Positions 12,525-23,719 of a stretch of DNA of 64,000 nt are shown here, piece after piece. The notes beneath the pieces were generated by a model that searched no databases, was not told the DNA's origin, and saw nothing but the letters and a program-made list of their open reading frames with translations. The stretch comes from Ailanthus altissimus (Eukaryota > Streptophyta > Magnoliopsida > Sapindales > Simaroubaceae): assembly GCA_946807835.1 (NCBI GenBank), contig OX327697.1:11219001-11283000 (forward strand), in the 5' to 3' direction. How positions within the stretch are numbered: the stretch's first letter is position 1; every line of letters starts with the position of its first letter. The translations under genes were made by a program, and so were the position numbers.

Positions 12525-14802
12525 TGTTGAGATTTGTGCTCACGTGCCATCCCATTGTTGTATGAATATTTTATTTTATAATATTTATCTAGTTAATTAT
12601 TTGTTAAAACATTAATTACTATTATTAAATGGTTCAATGCTTGTAATGCTACAAACACTATATGATCTGAAAGGGTTTAGATTTAGTCTAAAAAAAATTA
12701 GATCAATGCTAAGAGTTGACATCACTGAAAACTATAAATGCTAAAGGGTTAGCATGTTATATTAATCAATAAAGTCTAAGTGTTAGAATCTTGTCTGTGA
12801 CGGTACAAAGACCTGTGAATACATTAGTAATAACATAGTTGCAAGAGTTGTAATAGGTGCTAAGAAATGTTATTATGCAAGTTTATTATCAAATTATATG
12901 TTCCTAGTCTTAATTCACTGATGCAGGTTTGACGGTGGAATTCTTTTACATAGACCAGTGTATACTATACCTAGATGGTCTATATGGTTATTCTTAGCTA
13001 ACCATGGGCTTACTGGAAGTTCGTATAGTATGCAGGTGTTCAGTGAGGACTGAATACTGAACAGACTCAACAAGGACCTCAATAGACATCCCATGAAGTC
13101 GTCAATGAAAGGTCTTCTCAAGTTGAGTAGTTTACGTGGTCCTTTAACCTGAATACCATGGTGGATTTGTTAGTGATCCATCATACTTTAATTTCACACA
13201 TGTCACAAACCTTTCATGGTGTGACCGCTGGGTGTCGTTAGGTATGGTCCGATGCTTATGGAGTCCAGTGTATACATATATAAAATCCTTCAGCTCACAT
13301 GGATGCTCAGAGACAATATCTTAGAAAGTCTTATGGCCATAAGCAACAAACCTAGGAAAAGAGTTTCCTACAGGGTTAAACAATATTGTAAAAGTGTTTG
13401 CATATATTGTTTATTAAGATACGTGTCTACAGATAAGTTCACGGATGAACACATAGAGATTTGATGATAGTGATCTATATCTCTACTCTTCCAGGATATA
13501 ATTGGCGGAAGGATTATACATATGCATTATGGCTTCAACTTGTATGGTCTACTGCACTTATTTGTAATATCTGTGACGTGTACGTAGGGCATTGATCTCG
13601 GACTCACATAATAATTCTATTTGACAAATCGAGAGTGGACCTAGAAAATCCTGCAATATAAAGTGTACTTATTGTGCACTGGGACAGCGTAATGGATTAA
13701 ATAGTTCAATCCAGAAAATTCTAGCAGACTGGACATTTACTTCGGTTTTCCTCCGGTCGTGCATGTGTCAAGGCTTAAGAGTTAAGTACATCAATTAGTT
13801 AACAATTAGTTGTTGACTAATGGGATATTGACACATGGCATATATGGACCAATTATTGTTTGATTTGGAAATGATCAAAATGACTTTATTTGTTGGACAA
13901 ATAATATCATTATTTTATTTATTAAAATGTTTATTGAATAAAATAATAATAATAATAATAACATATGATATTATTATTTAAATTGAAATCAAACAATTAA
14001 TTTTTTATTTAAATTGGCATATATTTCTACTATGATTTAATATGATTAAATTACTTGTTTAATATTAATTAAATAATAAGATAAGTATAAATGGGTGGCA
14101 TTTGTTAATGGTAGGCCTTAAGATGTTTCTTAATAATGAGAAAGTATTTTCTCATTTGGTCTAGATTAAGGTCAAGTTCATTTAAATAATTTTTTATTTT
14201 ATTTTATTTTCATTTGGTTTATTATAAATAATAATAAACAAAACACTAATGACAAATATAATGGATGCCATTAGGTAAGAAAATAAAAGAAAATAAAAGA
14301 AAATAATAAACAAATAATAGAGCTATTAGTTGCTCAATTAATCATAAAAAATTCGTGGAAGGGGTTAAGAAAGAGTGAGAAGTGAATTTTGCTAAGTGTT
14401 AGAAAATTCTCTCAAGTGTTGAGAGCACAAAAACACAACTCTTCCATTTTTTGGTTACCCATACTATAAGGTAGAAATAAGGATTTAAGAGTTGAATCCT
14501 TTGCTGGAAAAGCTGTTATTCTAGTTTTCTCAAGCCCACCGTGTTGAAGAACTAGAATTTTGAATAGATTGCTTCAAGGCGGATACTCCGATTCGACAAA
14601 ATACCAAAGGCTTGACAAGGTACTATTTATCAATCTTGAAGTATTTTACATTAATGAGATAATATATAAAGTTTATTTGTGTTTATTATTATGAAATTTG
14701 TATTCTGCTCATCTACTGCGTATGTATGAATGATACATATGATATATTTGAATGATAGACACAAACTCATATGCATGCACCAAAGGTTTAAAATCACTTA
14801 CA
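12525..14802 (+). mobile_element. Solo copia LTR (2.28 kb) inside the LINE
   Basis: It starts TGTTGAGATTTGTGCT and ends ...AATCACTTACA. It shares the diagnostic blocks of the LTR family of element F, for example GTGACCGCTGGGTGTCGTTA near 13220 and GGTATGGTCCGATGCTTATG near 13240. It interrupts LINE ORF2 between SPY and CTEALS. No internal copia sequence is attached, so it is a solo LTR. A clean 5-bp target duplication was not found. An AAT microsatellite lies at 13939-13965. Confidence 0.8.
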
Positions 14803-17019
14803 GGTATGGTGATAGGAGACACCCTTGTCTTAACCCCTAATAAGCTTTAAAATAACCATTAGCTTCTCTATTTATCAGAACTAAAAAAGATGTTATTGTA
14901 ATAAATTTTATGATCAAGTCAACCTAACTATCTGCAACCCTAAGTCTTTCCATTACATTCTTTAAAAAAAACTCTACACTATCGTATACTTTACTATTGT
15001 TAAGTTTCAAAGCAACAAACCAATCTTTCATCATCTTCTTGCATCTTATTTTGTGTAGACATTCATACTTAATGATGATATTGGCACAAATTAATCCATT
15101 TGGAAGAAAGGCACTCTGGTTAGAGGAAATAACATTCTTTAGCACTTTCTTAAGTTAATTTGCAATGGCCCTTACAATAAATTGATAAATTACATTACAT
15201 AGGCTAATTGGCCTAAAGTCAATTATCCGTTGTGGGTTGAAATTTTTAAGATCATAGTTATCAAAGTATGATTTAAAGTAGTAACATTACCCTTTTGATT
15301 TAGCACATACAGGCAAGTGCTAATGGTATCCTACTCTACAACCTGCCAATGCTTCTAATAAAAGTCTACTGACAGTCCATCTGGTCTTGAAGCTTTAAAC
15401 AGGTTCAATTTCCAGACTGCATTCACTTTTTTCTCTCTTGTGAAAGGTTTAGTTCTTTATTCATCTCCTCAGTAATTCTGCCATCAAACCTTTGAAGGGC
15501 TTTATTTTTGTATTCTTTAGAAGGGCTTATTGACGAAAAACATTCTAGAGAAGTATTCACAGATAATTTGTTATAGCCTTTATTCATCCTCAGCCCATTC
15601 CCCATCTTCATCCAATAAGCACTTTATCTCAATTTTTCTCCCTACTTATAGTCGTTGCATGGTAAAATTTAGTATTCCTATCTCTCTTTTTCAGCCATGT
15701 AACCCTCAATATTTTCCTCCAATATATTTCTTCTTCATGTAACATACTATCAATTTGTTTCTCTAATATTCTTATCTCATTATTAGCTTCACATTTCTGG
15801 TTATAAATTCTACGTTGTTTGAGCCTGTGTATCACTTGCTCTAACTTTCCCTCCCTTCCTCCAAACATTTTTTTGCTCTAATCTTTCAGCCCTATTCTAA
15901 CTATTTCTGCCTTCTCAGTGAAACAACCAATTGGATTGTTTTCACTGTCCCTATTAGACCTTCAGCACTCTTTAACAACATCTGTACATCCTTCATGAGA
16001 GTTATAAATCTCTTCATAATGGAATCTTAAAGCTTTACTCCTTATTTTCTTTATCCAGTTACTCAATTCCCATGCCTCTATCATGATTGGATAATGATAT
16101 GAGGCCGTGGAGACTAAATGCTTAACTTTGAATATACTGAAAAGTTTACTTCATTCTTCATTGCTTAAGAATCTGTCTAACCTTTCTTCAATCAAATTTG
16201 GGCTAAACCTTCTGTTTGACCAAGTGTATGGAAATCCACTCCAGCTCATATTGGACATATTACAAGTTCTAATTGTTGCCCAAAAAGCTTTAATTGCCTT
16301 TGTACTTCTGAGTGGGCCTTTGTTCTTTTCCTCAATTGCCATAGCTGTATATCCATGAAAGCTGGGACAACCCTGCCAATCTCTTTAGAAGTGTCCAACT
16401 GTGCTTTTTTTTTTTTACTTATTCTAGGCAATCCAAAAACACTAGTGTATCTCTAAATTTTGGACCCTCCTTCATGGACAATAGTGTCAATATGGCATTT
16501 ATTGTAAGAAATTATCTGAAAGTTAATGTTTTCATTCCACAAAAAGCTAGGCCCTACAATAATCTCTCTTTGCTAACAAGAAAATAATTATTGAATTGAA
16601 GACGCTTACTTATCTGCCTAATTTTATTTTCCTGCAATTTTATTTCACAAAGAAATAATATGTTATGTGTTTATGGTTGGAGAATTTTATTAAGTGCTTT
16701 GAATATCCAAGGGTTCCTCAAATCTTAGACATTCCAGCTTATGATCCTCATGGCTTTTGGCGGGGCTAAGATTTAGCCACCAGCGATAACACATTGGTCA
16801 ATTTCATCTTCCTTAGCTTTTCCATCTTGGTCAACTTGAGTTTCCAAATGTTGCAATATGGGTTCAACTTTGTTTATTTTTCTCTTTGGCCCCTTTATTT
16901 TTGTTTCCATCTCATTCCTTTTCCCCAGCTTAGGTCCTTGCATATTTTATCCCTCTATCTCGAGCTATCTTGCCTTATTATTTCACTTTTTCCTCCCTTG
17001 TTTTGTTGGGTTTGAATGA

Positions 17020-18268
17020 GGCCCATTTGTTACCGCATTGTAGGCTACCTGTTTTAATAATACTTCTTGGCTTAAAGGGATAGAAAATTCAACCTCTTTT
17101 CTTTTGCTGTCAAAATTAACTTTGTTTTTTTAAAAATTTTTGGTTTTGTTTCCTTTAACTCACTAATAATGCACCAACTTTCCTTTCTTAGCTTTCTCGT
17201 AGATCAAGATCCATCAATGTCTCTTGTACTATCTTATTAATGTTCTTAAAGGTTTCCATCAATCTTTTTGGTTTAATTTTTGAAAGCATCTTCTTCCACA
17301 CGTTAGGGAATGGATCTAGGCCATCTCCTTCCTTGAGTTTTGTATTTAGATTCAATTTGTTCCTTTCTCTGCTTTGTTCAGGTTTTATCTCTGCCAATAT
17401 TTGTGTTAATTTTTCCTTCTTAGATTTTCCCCCCCTTATCTCCTAGTTTATCTTATGCTCTTTCCATTTCCCTAGCTTGCCTTAGTTTTTCTTCAATTAT
17501 CCTTGCTCGCATCCATAGCCCATATACAAATTTTTCTCCTTTGTTTCCTTTTGCTGATCACCATTTCCTTTTCCAAGACTCCTCTGTTTTTGTTTTTTTT
17601 GGTTGAAACTCCAAACACTCTCTAAGTGTTTGTCCAATTCATCTGTAGCAGTAACAAAAATCTAGGAGTTTTTCATACAAATTTGGTAGTATTACTTCCT
17701 CTTGCAGGCCCTTTACCTTCACTTTTATATATCTTCTTAATGGTTTGGTTATATCCAGTTTCACTTTAACTCTCGCAAATTTTCCCAGGCATCCACCTCT
17801 ATCATCTAGATCAATCTTTTCTACTTGTCCTATTTTATTCTTCATCATTCGAACTATAGCTTTATGCCTACACATGATTAGAATGTTGTGAATTTGAATC
17901 CAAAATGATGTGTATTGAAAATACATTTTTTTGACATCCCCTATACTAAGTATTGTAGTTAAGACAATTAGTGACTTATCGAAGTGTCAGGTTTCATATG
18001 TAAACACGTTCCTTTTATCTTCCTCAGCTTCAAAATGGCACAGAAACTTGTTAATTTTTTTTCTATTGATCTCCATACTTTGTTGTGTTCTTACTCTGAA
18101 AGCTTCTCTATTCACAACTTGATTTGATAAGACTTTACCTATTAAGCATCCCGCATTCATCTTTTCTCCCTTGTCTTTCAATTCTTCCAAAATTTCAATG
18201 ACTTCTTCTTCAGAAATTAATAGTGAACTACACGTTTTGACGAGGTTATCTGTATCCATTATTATCAC
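17020..18268 (-). pseudogene. LINE ORF1 (DUF4283-type RNA-binding protein) remnant
   Basis: The open segment 17987-18268 begins MIIMDTDNLVKTCSSLLIS and continues with EVIEILEELKDKGEK and NREAFRVRTQQSMEI. The next segment, 17639-17926, contains FWIQIHNILIMCRHKAI, KIDLDDRGGCLGKFARVKV and RRYIKVKVKGLQEEVILP, ending at a zinc-knuckle-like LLDFCYCYR. This is the DUF4283 plus CCHC arrangement of plant LINE ORF1, which coats the element RNA. A lysine-rich C-terminal part is readable at 17188-17397. The segments are in different frames, so the gene is broken. Confidence 0.8.
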
Positions 18269-18489
18269 TTACCTCGTATCACTATTCACTTTTAATCAAT
18301 ATAGCCCCTGAAATAAAAAGAATCAGAACACTAATAATAATTCTCCACTCAATCATAGTGAATTAATATAGCATTATGGCTTTAACCTCTTTTTACATGG
18401 GTCTCCCTGTAGTTAGTGCATAAAGTATGAAAAGAAAACATTAGAAAAATTCTGAATCAAATCTCTCATTGCTACTATAATGCGAACGT
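18269..18489. other. Probable 5' untranslated region of the LINE
   Basis: No coding similarity; it lies upstream of LINE ORF1 and may hold its internal promoter. The 5' end of the LINE was not located. Confidence 0.35.
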
Positions 18490-19005
18490 AGGGGTGTCAA
18501 AATAGGTCACAATATGATTATTCGACGTAAATTCGATATGTTTTTAAGTGAATATGAGTAGAGAAAATTGACACGATTAATAAATAAGTCAAATTTGTGC
18601 TACTTGTTTATTAATCGTGTTAAATACGTGTTTGAGGTCTATAATTCACTAATTCATTTAAGTCACGTTTAATAAACAAATTGAATCTGTGTCTATTCAC
18701 GTGCTATTTATTTAAGTCATATTTAATTAAATTATAATTAAATATTCATATAAACGAATCAAATTTAGTATTATTATTCGTTTAAATAAATATAATTAAA
18801 AAAGAATCGAATCGTATATAATTATATAAACGAATTAAATTTAATTTATTTATTTAAATATATTTAAGTATATCGTATTATATAATTTATATATTAAATA
18901 AATTGAATTTATATTTTAATATCTAATATATAAATATGATAAATTTTATTAATATTTTATATTGATATAACGCGAATATTTATTTATACGAATTGCCACT
19001 CTTAC
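18490..19005. mobile_element. hAT-like non-autonomous DNA transposon (516 bp)
   Basis: The ends form imperfect inverted repeats: AGGGGTGTCAAAATA on the left and, reversed, GTAAGAGTGGCAATTC on the right. Flanking octamers GCGAACGT (18482-18489) and GCAGACGT (19006-19013) agree at 6 of 8 positions, the duplication size of hAT elements. The interior is AT-rich with internal dyads such as GACACGATTAATAAATAAGT against the TTATTAATCGTGT that follows. There is no transposase. Confidence 0.45.
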
Positions 19006-20029
19006 GCAGACGTAAGTTAAGTTAATAAAAACGCAAGAAAATGGATTTTTGGTTCGTATACCTTATTGCAACTATTTCAATTTCAATTTGTGTTGCCTTC
19101 CCTTTTGGAAACACGTTTTCTTCATTTGACGATGACTGCAAAAACAATGTCAAATCACAGTCGAAATTGCCGTTTAATTAGATTTTTTGCCCCGTAAGAA
19201 GCAGCTTTAATTTCAATAAAAGATGGCATTGACATGACACATACTTGAATGCCGTTTTGATAACCAACTCTCTACAGATTTGAAGGCATAAAAAGGTTGA
19301 AATTAACGAAGTTTGAATCAAATTTATACGTGTGATATCATTTATATGAAGATAAAAAAATGTAAATGATGTGATAAAAAGGTTCAAAACACAATAACAG
19401 AATAAAATGAATTTTCCCAAGTCAAAAACACTGTGATGCCTTGACTGCAACCAACTGTGGATAGTCAAAGTCAGCTGTATCTTATCAGCTCTACAGTGCA
19501 AAATAGCCACAGCATCATTAACCTCTTAATAGAATGGTGCATGCAGAATAATTTGTACGTATATGATAAATTAACTAAATGTCATGTCATCAACTAAGAG
19601 ATTAGCACTAGCATTTGAGTTCTTTTACAGTATCATACTGTAGTTCACATATTTTAATTAAGAGACGAATTACAGTGTAATTGATTATGTTATACAGTCG
19701 ATTAACGTAACTAAAATAATTGATATTTATTGATTATTTTAATTTTTTTTACAGATTTTTTATATATTATTATAATTAATATATATAATTATGTTATAAA
19801 TTTAAAATTATTTAAATTTAAAAATAAATTAATAAAAAGAAAATAATTTTATTATAATATTTATTTTAAAAAAATAAAACATATTTATATAAAAATTTAT
19901 AAACATAAATTAAATATTATTTCAATGATAACAATCAATAAAAAAAATAAAGATAAAATACATACAAAAAACTTTTACTTTTAATTACAATAAATGTTAT
20001 AATTTTAAATTTAATTTATATTTTAATTA
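19006..20029. other. Intergenic AT-rich sequence
   Basis: The open frame at 19178-19510 has no recognisable features. From about 19750 the sequence becomes almost pure A+T and grades into the inverted arm that follows. Confidence 0.5.
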
Positions 20030-20744
20030 TGTTAAATATTATAATTTCAATTTCAATTTTAATTTCAATTATGTTAAGAGTTATAATTTCAATTCTAATT
20101 TCGATTTCAATTTCATTTACACTAAATGTTATAATTACAATTTCAATTACATTAAATGTTATAATTACAATTTCAATTACGTTAAATGTTATAATTTTAA
20201 ATTCATTTTTGATTTCATTTATATTAAATGTTATAATTTTAAATCTAATTTTAATTTCATTTACGTTAAAAGTTACAATTCTAATTTCGATTATCTTAAA
20301 TATTATAATTCTAATTTTAATTTTACTTACTTTAAATATTATAATTCAAAATTTAATTTAATTACATTAAAATTATAATTTTATTTCTAATTTCAATTTA
20401 AATTTAAATTAAATATTTTAATTCCAATTTCAATTCTAATTTTAATGACATAAAATAATATAATTTCAATTTCAGTTTTAAGTACGTTAAATGTTATAAT
20501 TTTAATTTTAATTTTAATTATATTAAATATTATAATTTTAATTTCAATTTCAGCTTCAATTACGTTAAACGTTATAATTCCAATTCTAATTTTAAACTCA
20601 ATTTCAATTACGTTAAATGTTATAATTAATCATTTTAATTTTAATTTTAATAGCGTTAAATATTAATTACATCAACGTTAAATATTATAATTTTAATTCC
20701 AATTTCAATAACGCTAAATGCTATAATTCCAAATTCAATTTCAA
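20030..20744. repeat. AT-rich minisatellite, left inverted arm
   Basis: Degenerate tandem repeats with a recurring core TTAAATGTTATAATT separated by TTTCAATTTCAATTAC-like spacers, roughly 25-40 bp apart. Translation gives stop-poor low-complexity strings of Ile, Asn and Leu (for example 20029-20361), which I do not regard as genes. Confidence 0.8.
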
Positions 20745-21390
20745 TTTAATATTATATAATTGGTTTATATTTAAAAAAATATTTTTAAAAATAAATTTAA
20801 TTAAATGATAAAAATTTTAAAAAAGAATCTGTAATTGTCACCGAAAACAACGTCCGACTGGTGGTTAGACGACATTTTTTAGCAATACTTCAGCGATAAA
20901 AAATTTAAATTTTATATCATTAAACTCTTTTTTACTTAATCTACACAATTGTTGGTCATTTGTTTTATAAAAAAAAAGATTAAAAAATGTCAAATATAAT
21001 GATGAGGGGTGGTGCCCACCCCGTCAAATGATAAGGCAATGACTTACACCACCCCTACCTATAGACAAATCGTCAATCTATCTATAGATAGAGGCGATGC
21101 AAGTCACCGCCCTATCATTTAATAGCGAGTGATGAAGGCTGCCGCTTCTCACTATCACATTTGGCTATTTTTAGTATTTTTCTTTTAAAAATGTATCCAC
21201 CATTTTGTAAATTAGAAAAAATAAACTTTAATGACTTAAAATATGATCTTTTTTATGCTAGAGACTGGCCAAAAAATGACGCTGGCAGTCGTCTCCGAGG
21301 ACAGTTACATATCATTTTTTTTAATGATTTATCATTTAATTTATTTTTTTGTAAAAATATTTTTAAAAATATTACCAATTATATAATGAC
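20745..21390. repeat. Self-palindromic module, copy 1 (~640 bp)
   Basis: The two halves are imperfect reverse complements. ATTATATAATTGGTTTATAT at the left end faces ATTACCAATTATATAATGAC at the right end. TGTAATTGTCACCG faces a reversed TGTAACTGTCCTCGG. GATAAGGCAATGACTTACA faces a reversed GATAGGGCGGTGACTTGCA. The centre is a small hairpin at about 21060-21095 (CTATAGACAAATCG / TCTATCTATAGATAG). It looks like a MITE with very long terminal inverted repeats and is unlike anything else in the window except its inverted copy at 25220-25862. Confidence 0.65.
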
Positions 21391-21404
21391 ATATGTTATT
21401 TTGT

Positions 21405-23640
21405 CCTACTTCACGTACTACACGTTCCCACTTCAGATACTACACGTTCCCATTTCACATACTATACGTTCCCACTTCACATACTACATGTTCCCACTCA
21501 ATATGTAATGTGTTCCCACTCAATATACTATATGTCCCCACTTCAAAGACTACACGTTCCCAGTCACATACTACATGTTTCGATACTACATGTTCCCACT
21601 TGACATACTACACGTTCCCACTTCAAATACTACATGTTCCCACTTCATATACTATACGTTCCCACTTCATATACTACATGTTTCGATACTACATGTTCCC
21701 ACTTCGCATACTACACGTTCCCACTTCACATACTACACGTTTCTACTTCATATACTACACATTCCCACTTCATATACTACATGTTTTGATACTACATTTT
21801 CTCACTTCGCATACTACACGTTCTCACTTCACATACTACATGTTCTCACTTCACATACTATACGTTCCCACTTCAGATACTACACATTCCCACTTTATAT
21901 ACTACATGTTTCGATATTACACGTTTCTACTTCGCATACTACACGTTCCCACTTCACATACTACACGTTCCCACTTCAAATACTACACATTCCCACTTTA
22001 TATACTACATGTTTCGATATTACACGTTTCTACTTCGCATACTACACGTTCCCACTTCACATACTACACGTTCTCACTTCACATACTACACATTCCCACT
22101 CCAGATACTACATGTTTCGATACTATATGTTCCCACTTCACATACTATACGTTCCTACTTCACATACTACACGTTCCCACTTTATACACTACATGTTCCC
22201 ACTTCACAGACTACACGTTCCCACTTCACAGGCTACACGTTCCCACTTCATATACTACATGTTTCGATACCATATGTTTCCACTTCGCATACTACACGTT
22301 CTTACTTCACATACTACACGCTCTCACTTCAAATACTACACATTTCCACTTCACAGACTACACGTTCCCACTTCAGACACTACACATTCCCACTTCATAG
22401 ACTACACATTCCCACTTCAGACACTACATATTCCCACTTCATAGACTACACGTTCCCACTTCACATACTACACGTTCTCACTTCATATACTACATGTTTC
22501 GATACTATATGTTCCCACTTCGCATACTACACGTTCCTACTTCACATACTACACGTTCCCACTTCACAGACTACACGTTCCCACTTCACAGACTACACGT
22601 TCCCACTTCAGACACTACACATTCCCACTTCACAGACTACACGTTCCCACTTCACGTACTACACGTTCCCACTTCATACACTACACGTTCCCACTTCACA
22701 GACTACACGTTCCCACTTCACAGACTACACGTTCCCACTTCAGACACTACACGTTCCTACTTCACAGACTACACGTTTTCACTTTAGACACGACACGTTC
22801 CCACTTCACAGACTATACGTTCCCACTTCACGTACTACATGTTTCCACTTCACAGACTACACGTTCCCACTTCACAGACTACACATTCCCACTTCAGATA
22901 CTACACGTTTCCACTTCACAGACTACACGTTCCCACTTCAGATACTACACGTTCCCACTTCACATACTATACGTTCCCACTTCATATACTACATATTCTC
23001 ACTCAATATGTAATGTGTTCCCACTTAATATACTATGTGTCCCCACTCAATTTACTACATGTTCTCACTCAATATATTACGTGTTCCCACTTAACACACT
23101 ACGCATTCCCACTCAATATACAACGTGTTCCCACTTAACATACTAAATGTTCCCACTCAATATATAACGTGCTCCCACTCAATATACTACGTGTTCTCAC
23201 TCAAATTCCTACGTTTTTCCACTCAATATACTATGTGTTCCCAGTTAACATACTAAATGCTTCCACTCAATAGACTACGTATTCCCACTCAATATACTAC
23301 GTGTTTCCACTTAACATATTACGTGTTTCTACTCAATATACAAACGTGTTTCCACTCAATATACTACTTGTTTTCACTCAATATACTACTTGTTCCCACT
23401 CAATATACTACATGTTCCCACTCAATTTACTACGTTTTCCCACTCAATATACTACGTGTTCCCACTTAACATACTAAATCTTCCCACTCAATAAATAACG
23501 TGTTCTCAGTCAATATACTAAATATTCTCACTCAATATATAATGTATTCTCACTCAATATACTACGTCTTCCCACTCAATTTACTACATGTTCTCACTCA
23601 ATATACTACGTGTTCCCATTTCATATACTACATGTAGTAT
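21405..23640 (+). repeat. 22-bp satellite array, about 100 units
   Basis: The unit is 22 bp. In 21405 to about 22985 it is ACTTCACATACT followed by a block ACACGTTCCC. From about 22986 to 23640 a second subfamily has ACTCAATATACT followed by ACGTGTTCCC. Five positions separate the two. In 21575-22500 an interruption TGTTTCGATAC recurs about every 102 bp, giving a higher-order repeat. Because 22 is not divisible by 3 and most units lack stops, all three plus frames stay open for hundreds of codons; this is not evidence of coding. Confidence 0.93.
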
Positions 23641-23715
23641 ATAGTGGGACAAAATAACATGTTTCGATACTATACGTTCCCACTTTATATACTACATGTT
23701 TCGATACTATATATT
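23620..23715. repeat. Inversion junction of the satellite
   Basis: TATACTACATGTAGTATA (from about 23624) is a perfect palindrome. The next bases, TAGTGGGACAAAATAACATG, are the reverse complement of the left entry of the array at 21391-21412 (ATGTTATTTTGTCCTACTTC). Three forward satellite units with TTTCGATAC then follow, ending near 23715. Confidence 0.75.
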
Positions 23716-23719
23716 TAGA

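Larger units (their letters stand above)
10279..16751 (-). pseudogene. LINE ORF2: endonuclease, reverse transcriptase, RNase H
   Basis: The start is the ATG at 16751, giving MRIISWNV, the usual opening of a plant LINE endonuclease. ILFLCEIKLQENK follows, and GFPYTWSNRR plus IEERLDRFL lie at about 16150-16260. Reverse transcriptase appears as NQSAFLPNGLICANI and DWFVALKLNNSKVYDSVE (14924-15145), GLRQGCLLSPY (about 14803-14840), CTEALSLLLHKAEAKK and LLFADDSLIF (FADD at 12228-12239), then NGWQEKLFSSEGKEVLIKA (11801-12025). The end is an RNase H domain: WKAPPQGYYKLNLDATVNQ (10617-10874) and CNMLAHQLAKIALRFF before a TAA at 10279-10281. The enzyme would nick DNA and prime reverse transcription at the nick. 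Stops and frame changes throughout, plus the LTR insertion, make it a pseudogene. Confidence 0.88.
10279..18268 (-). mobile_element. Plant L1-type LINE retrotransposon, degenerate, split by a copia LTR
   Basis: On the minus strand a DUF4283-type ORF1 (17020-18268) is followed by ORF2 (16751 down to 10279), which carries APE endonuclease, reverse transcriptase, a zinc-binding reverse-transcriptase region and a C-terminal RNase H. A copia LTR (12525-14802, plus a duplicated piece from 12348) splits the polymerase between SPY and CTEALS. There are no terminal repeats, as expected for a non-LTR element. A T-rich run at 10449-10465 lies inside the RNase H region, so it is not the poly(A) tail. No tail or target duplication was identified. 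Confidence 0.88.

Noticed and set aside
15530..17446. Plus-strand open frames opposite the LINE (15530-15742, 16107-16358, 16794-17015, 17240-17446)
   Set aside because: Shadows of the minus-strand LINE ORFs.
19178..19510. 110-residue minus-strand open frame
   Set aside because: No recognisable motif, no start context or neighbouring exon; length is within chance for this composition.
20029..20361. Ile/Asn/Leu-rich open frame, with similar ones at 23621-23905, 24201-24428, 24704-24904, 26030-26278 and 26511-27012
   Set aside because: Products of the stop-poor AT-rich minisatellite; low complexity, no conserved composition that suggests a protein.
21161..21508. 115-residue open frame and its inverted counterpart at 25143-25484
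   Set aside because: Both lie in the palindromic module and run into satellite; similarity of the two only reflects the inverted repeat.
21393..23469. Several overlapping open frames of 70-335 residues on the plus strand
   Set aside because: They are one 22-residue peptide repeat read from a 22-bp satellite in all three frames; no start context or domain supports translation.
21405..23640. Possible CRISPR-like array
   Set aside because: Units are contiguous 22-bp monomers without unique spacers, and the context is a plant chromosome.
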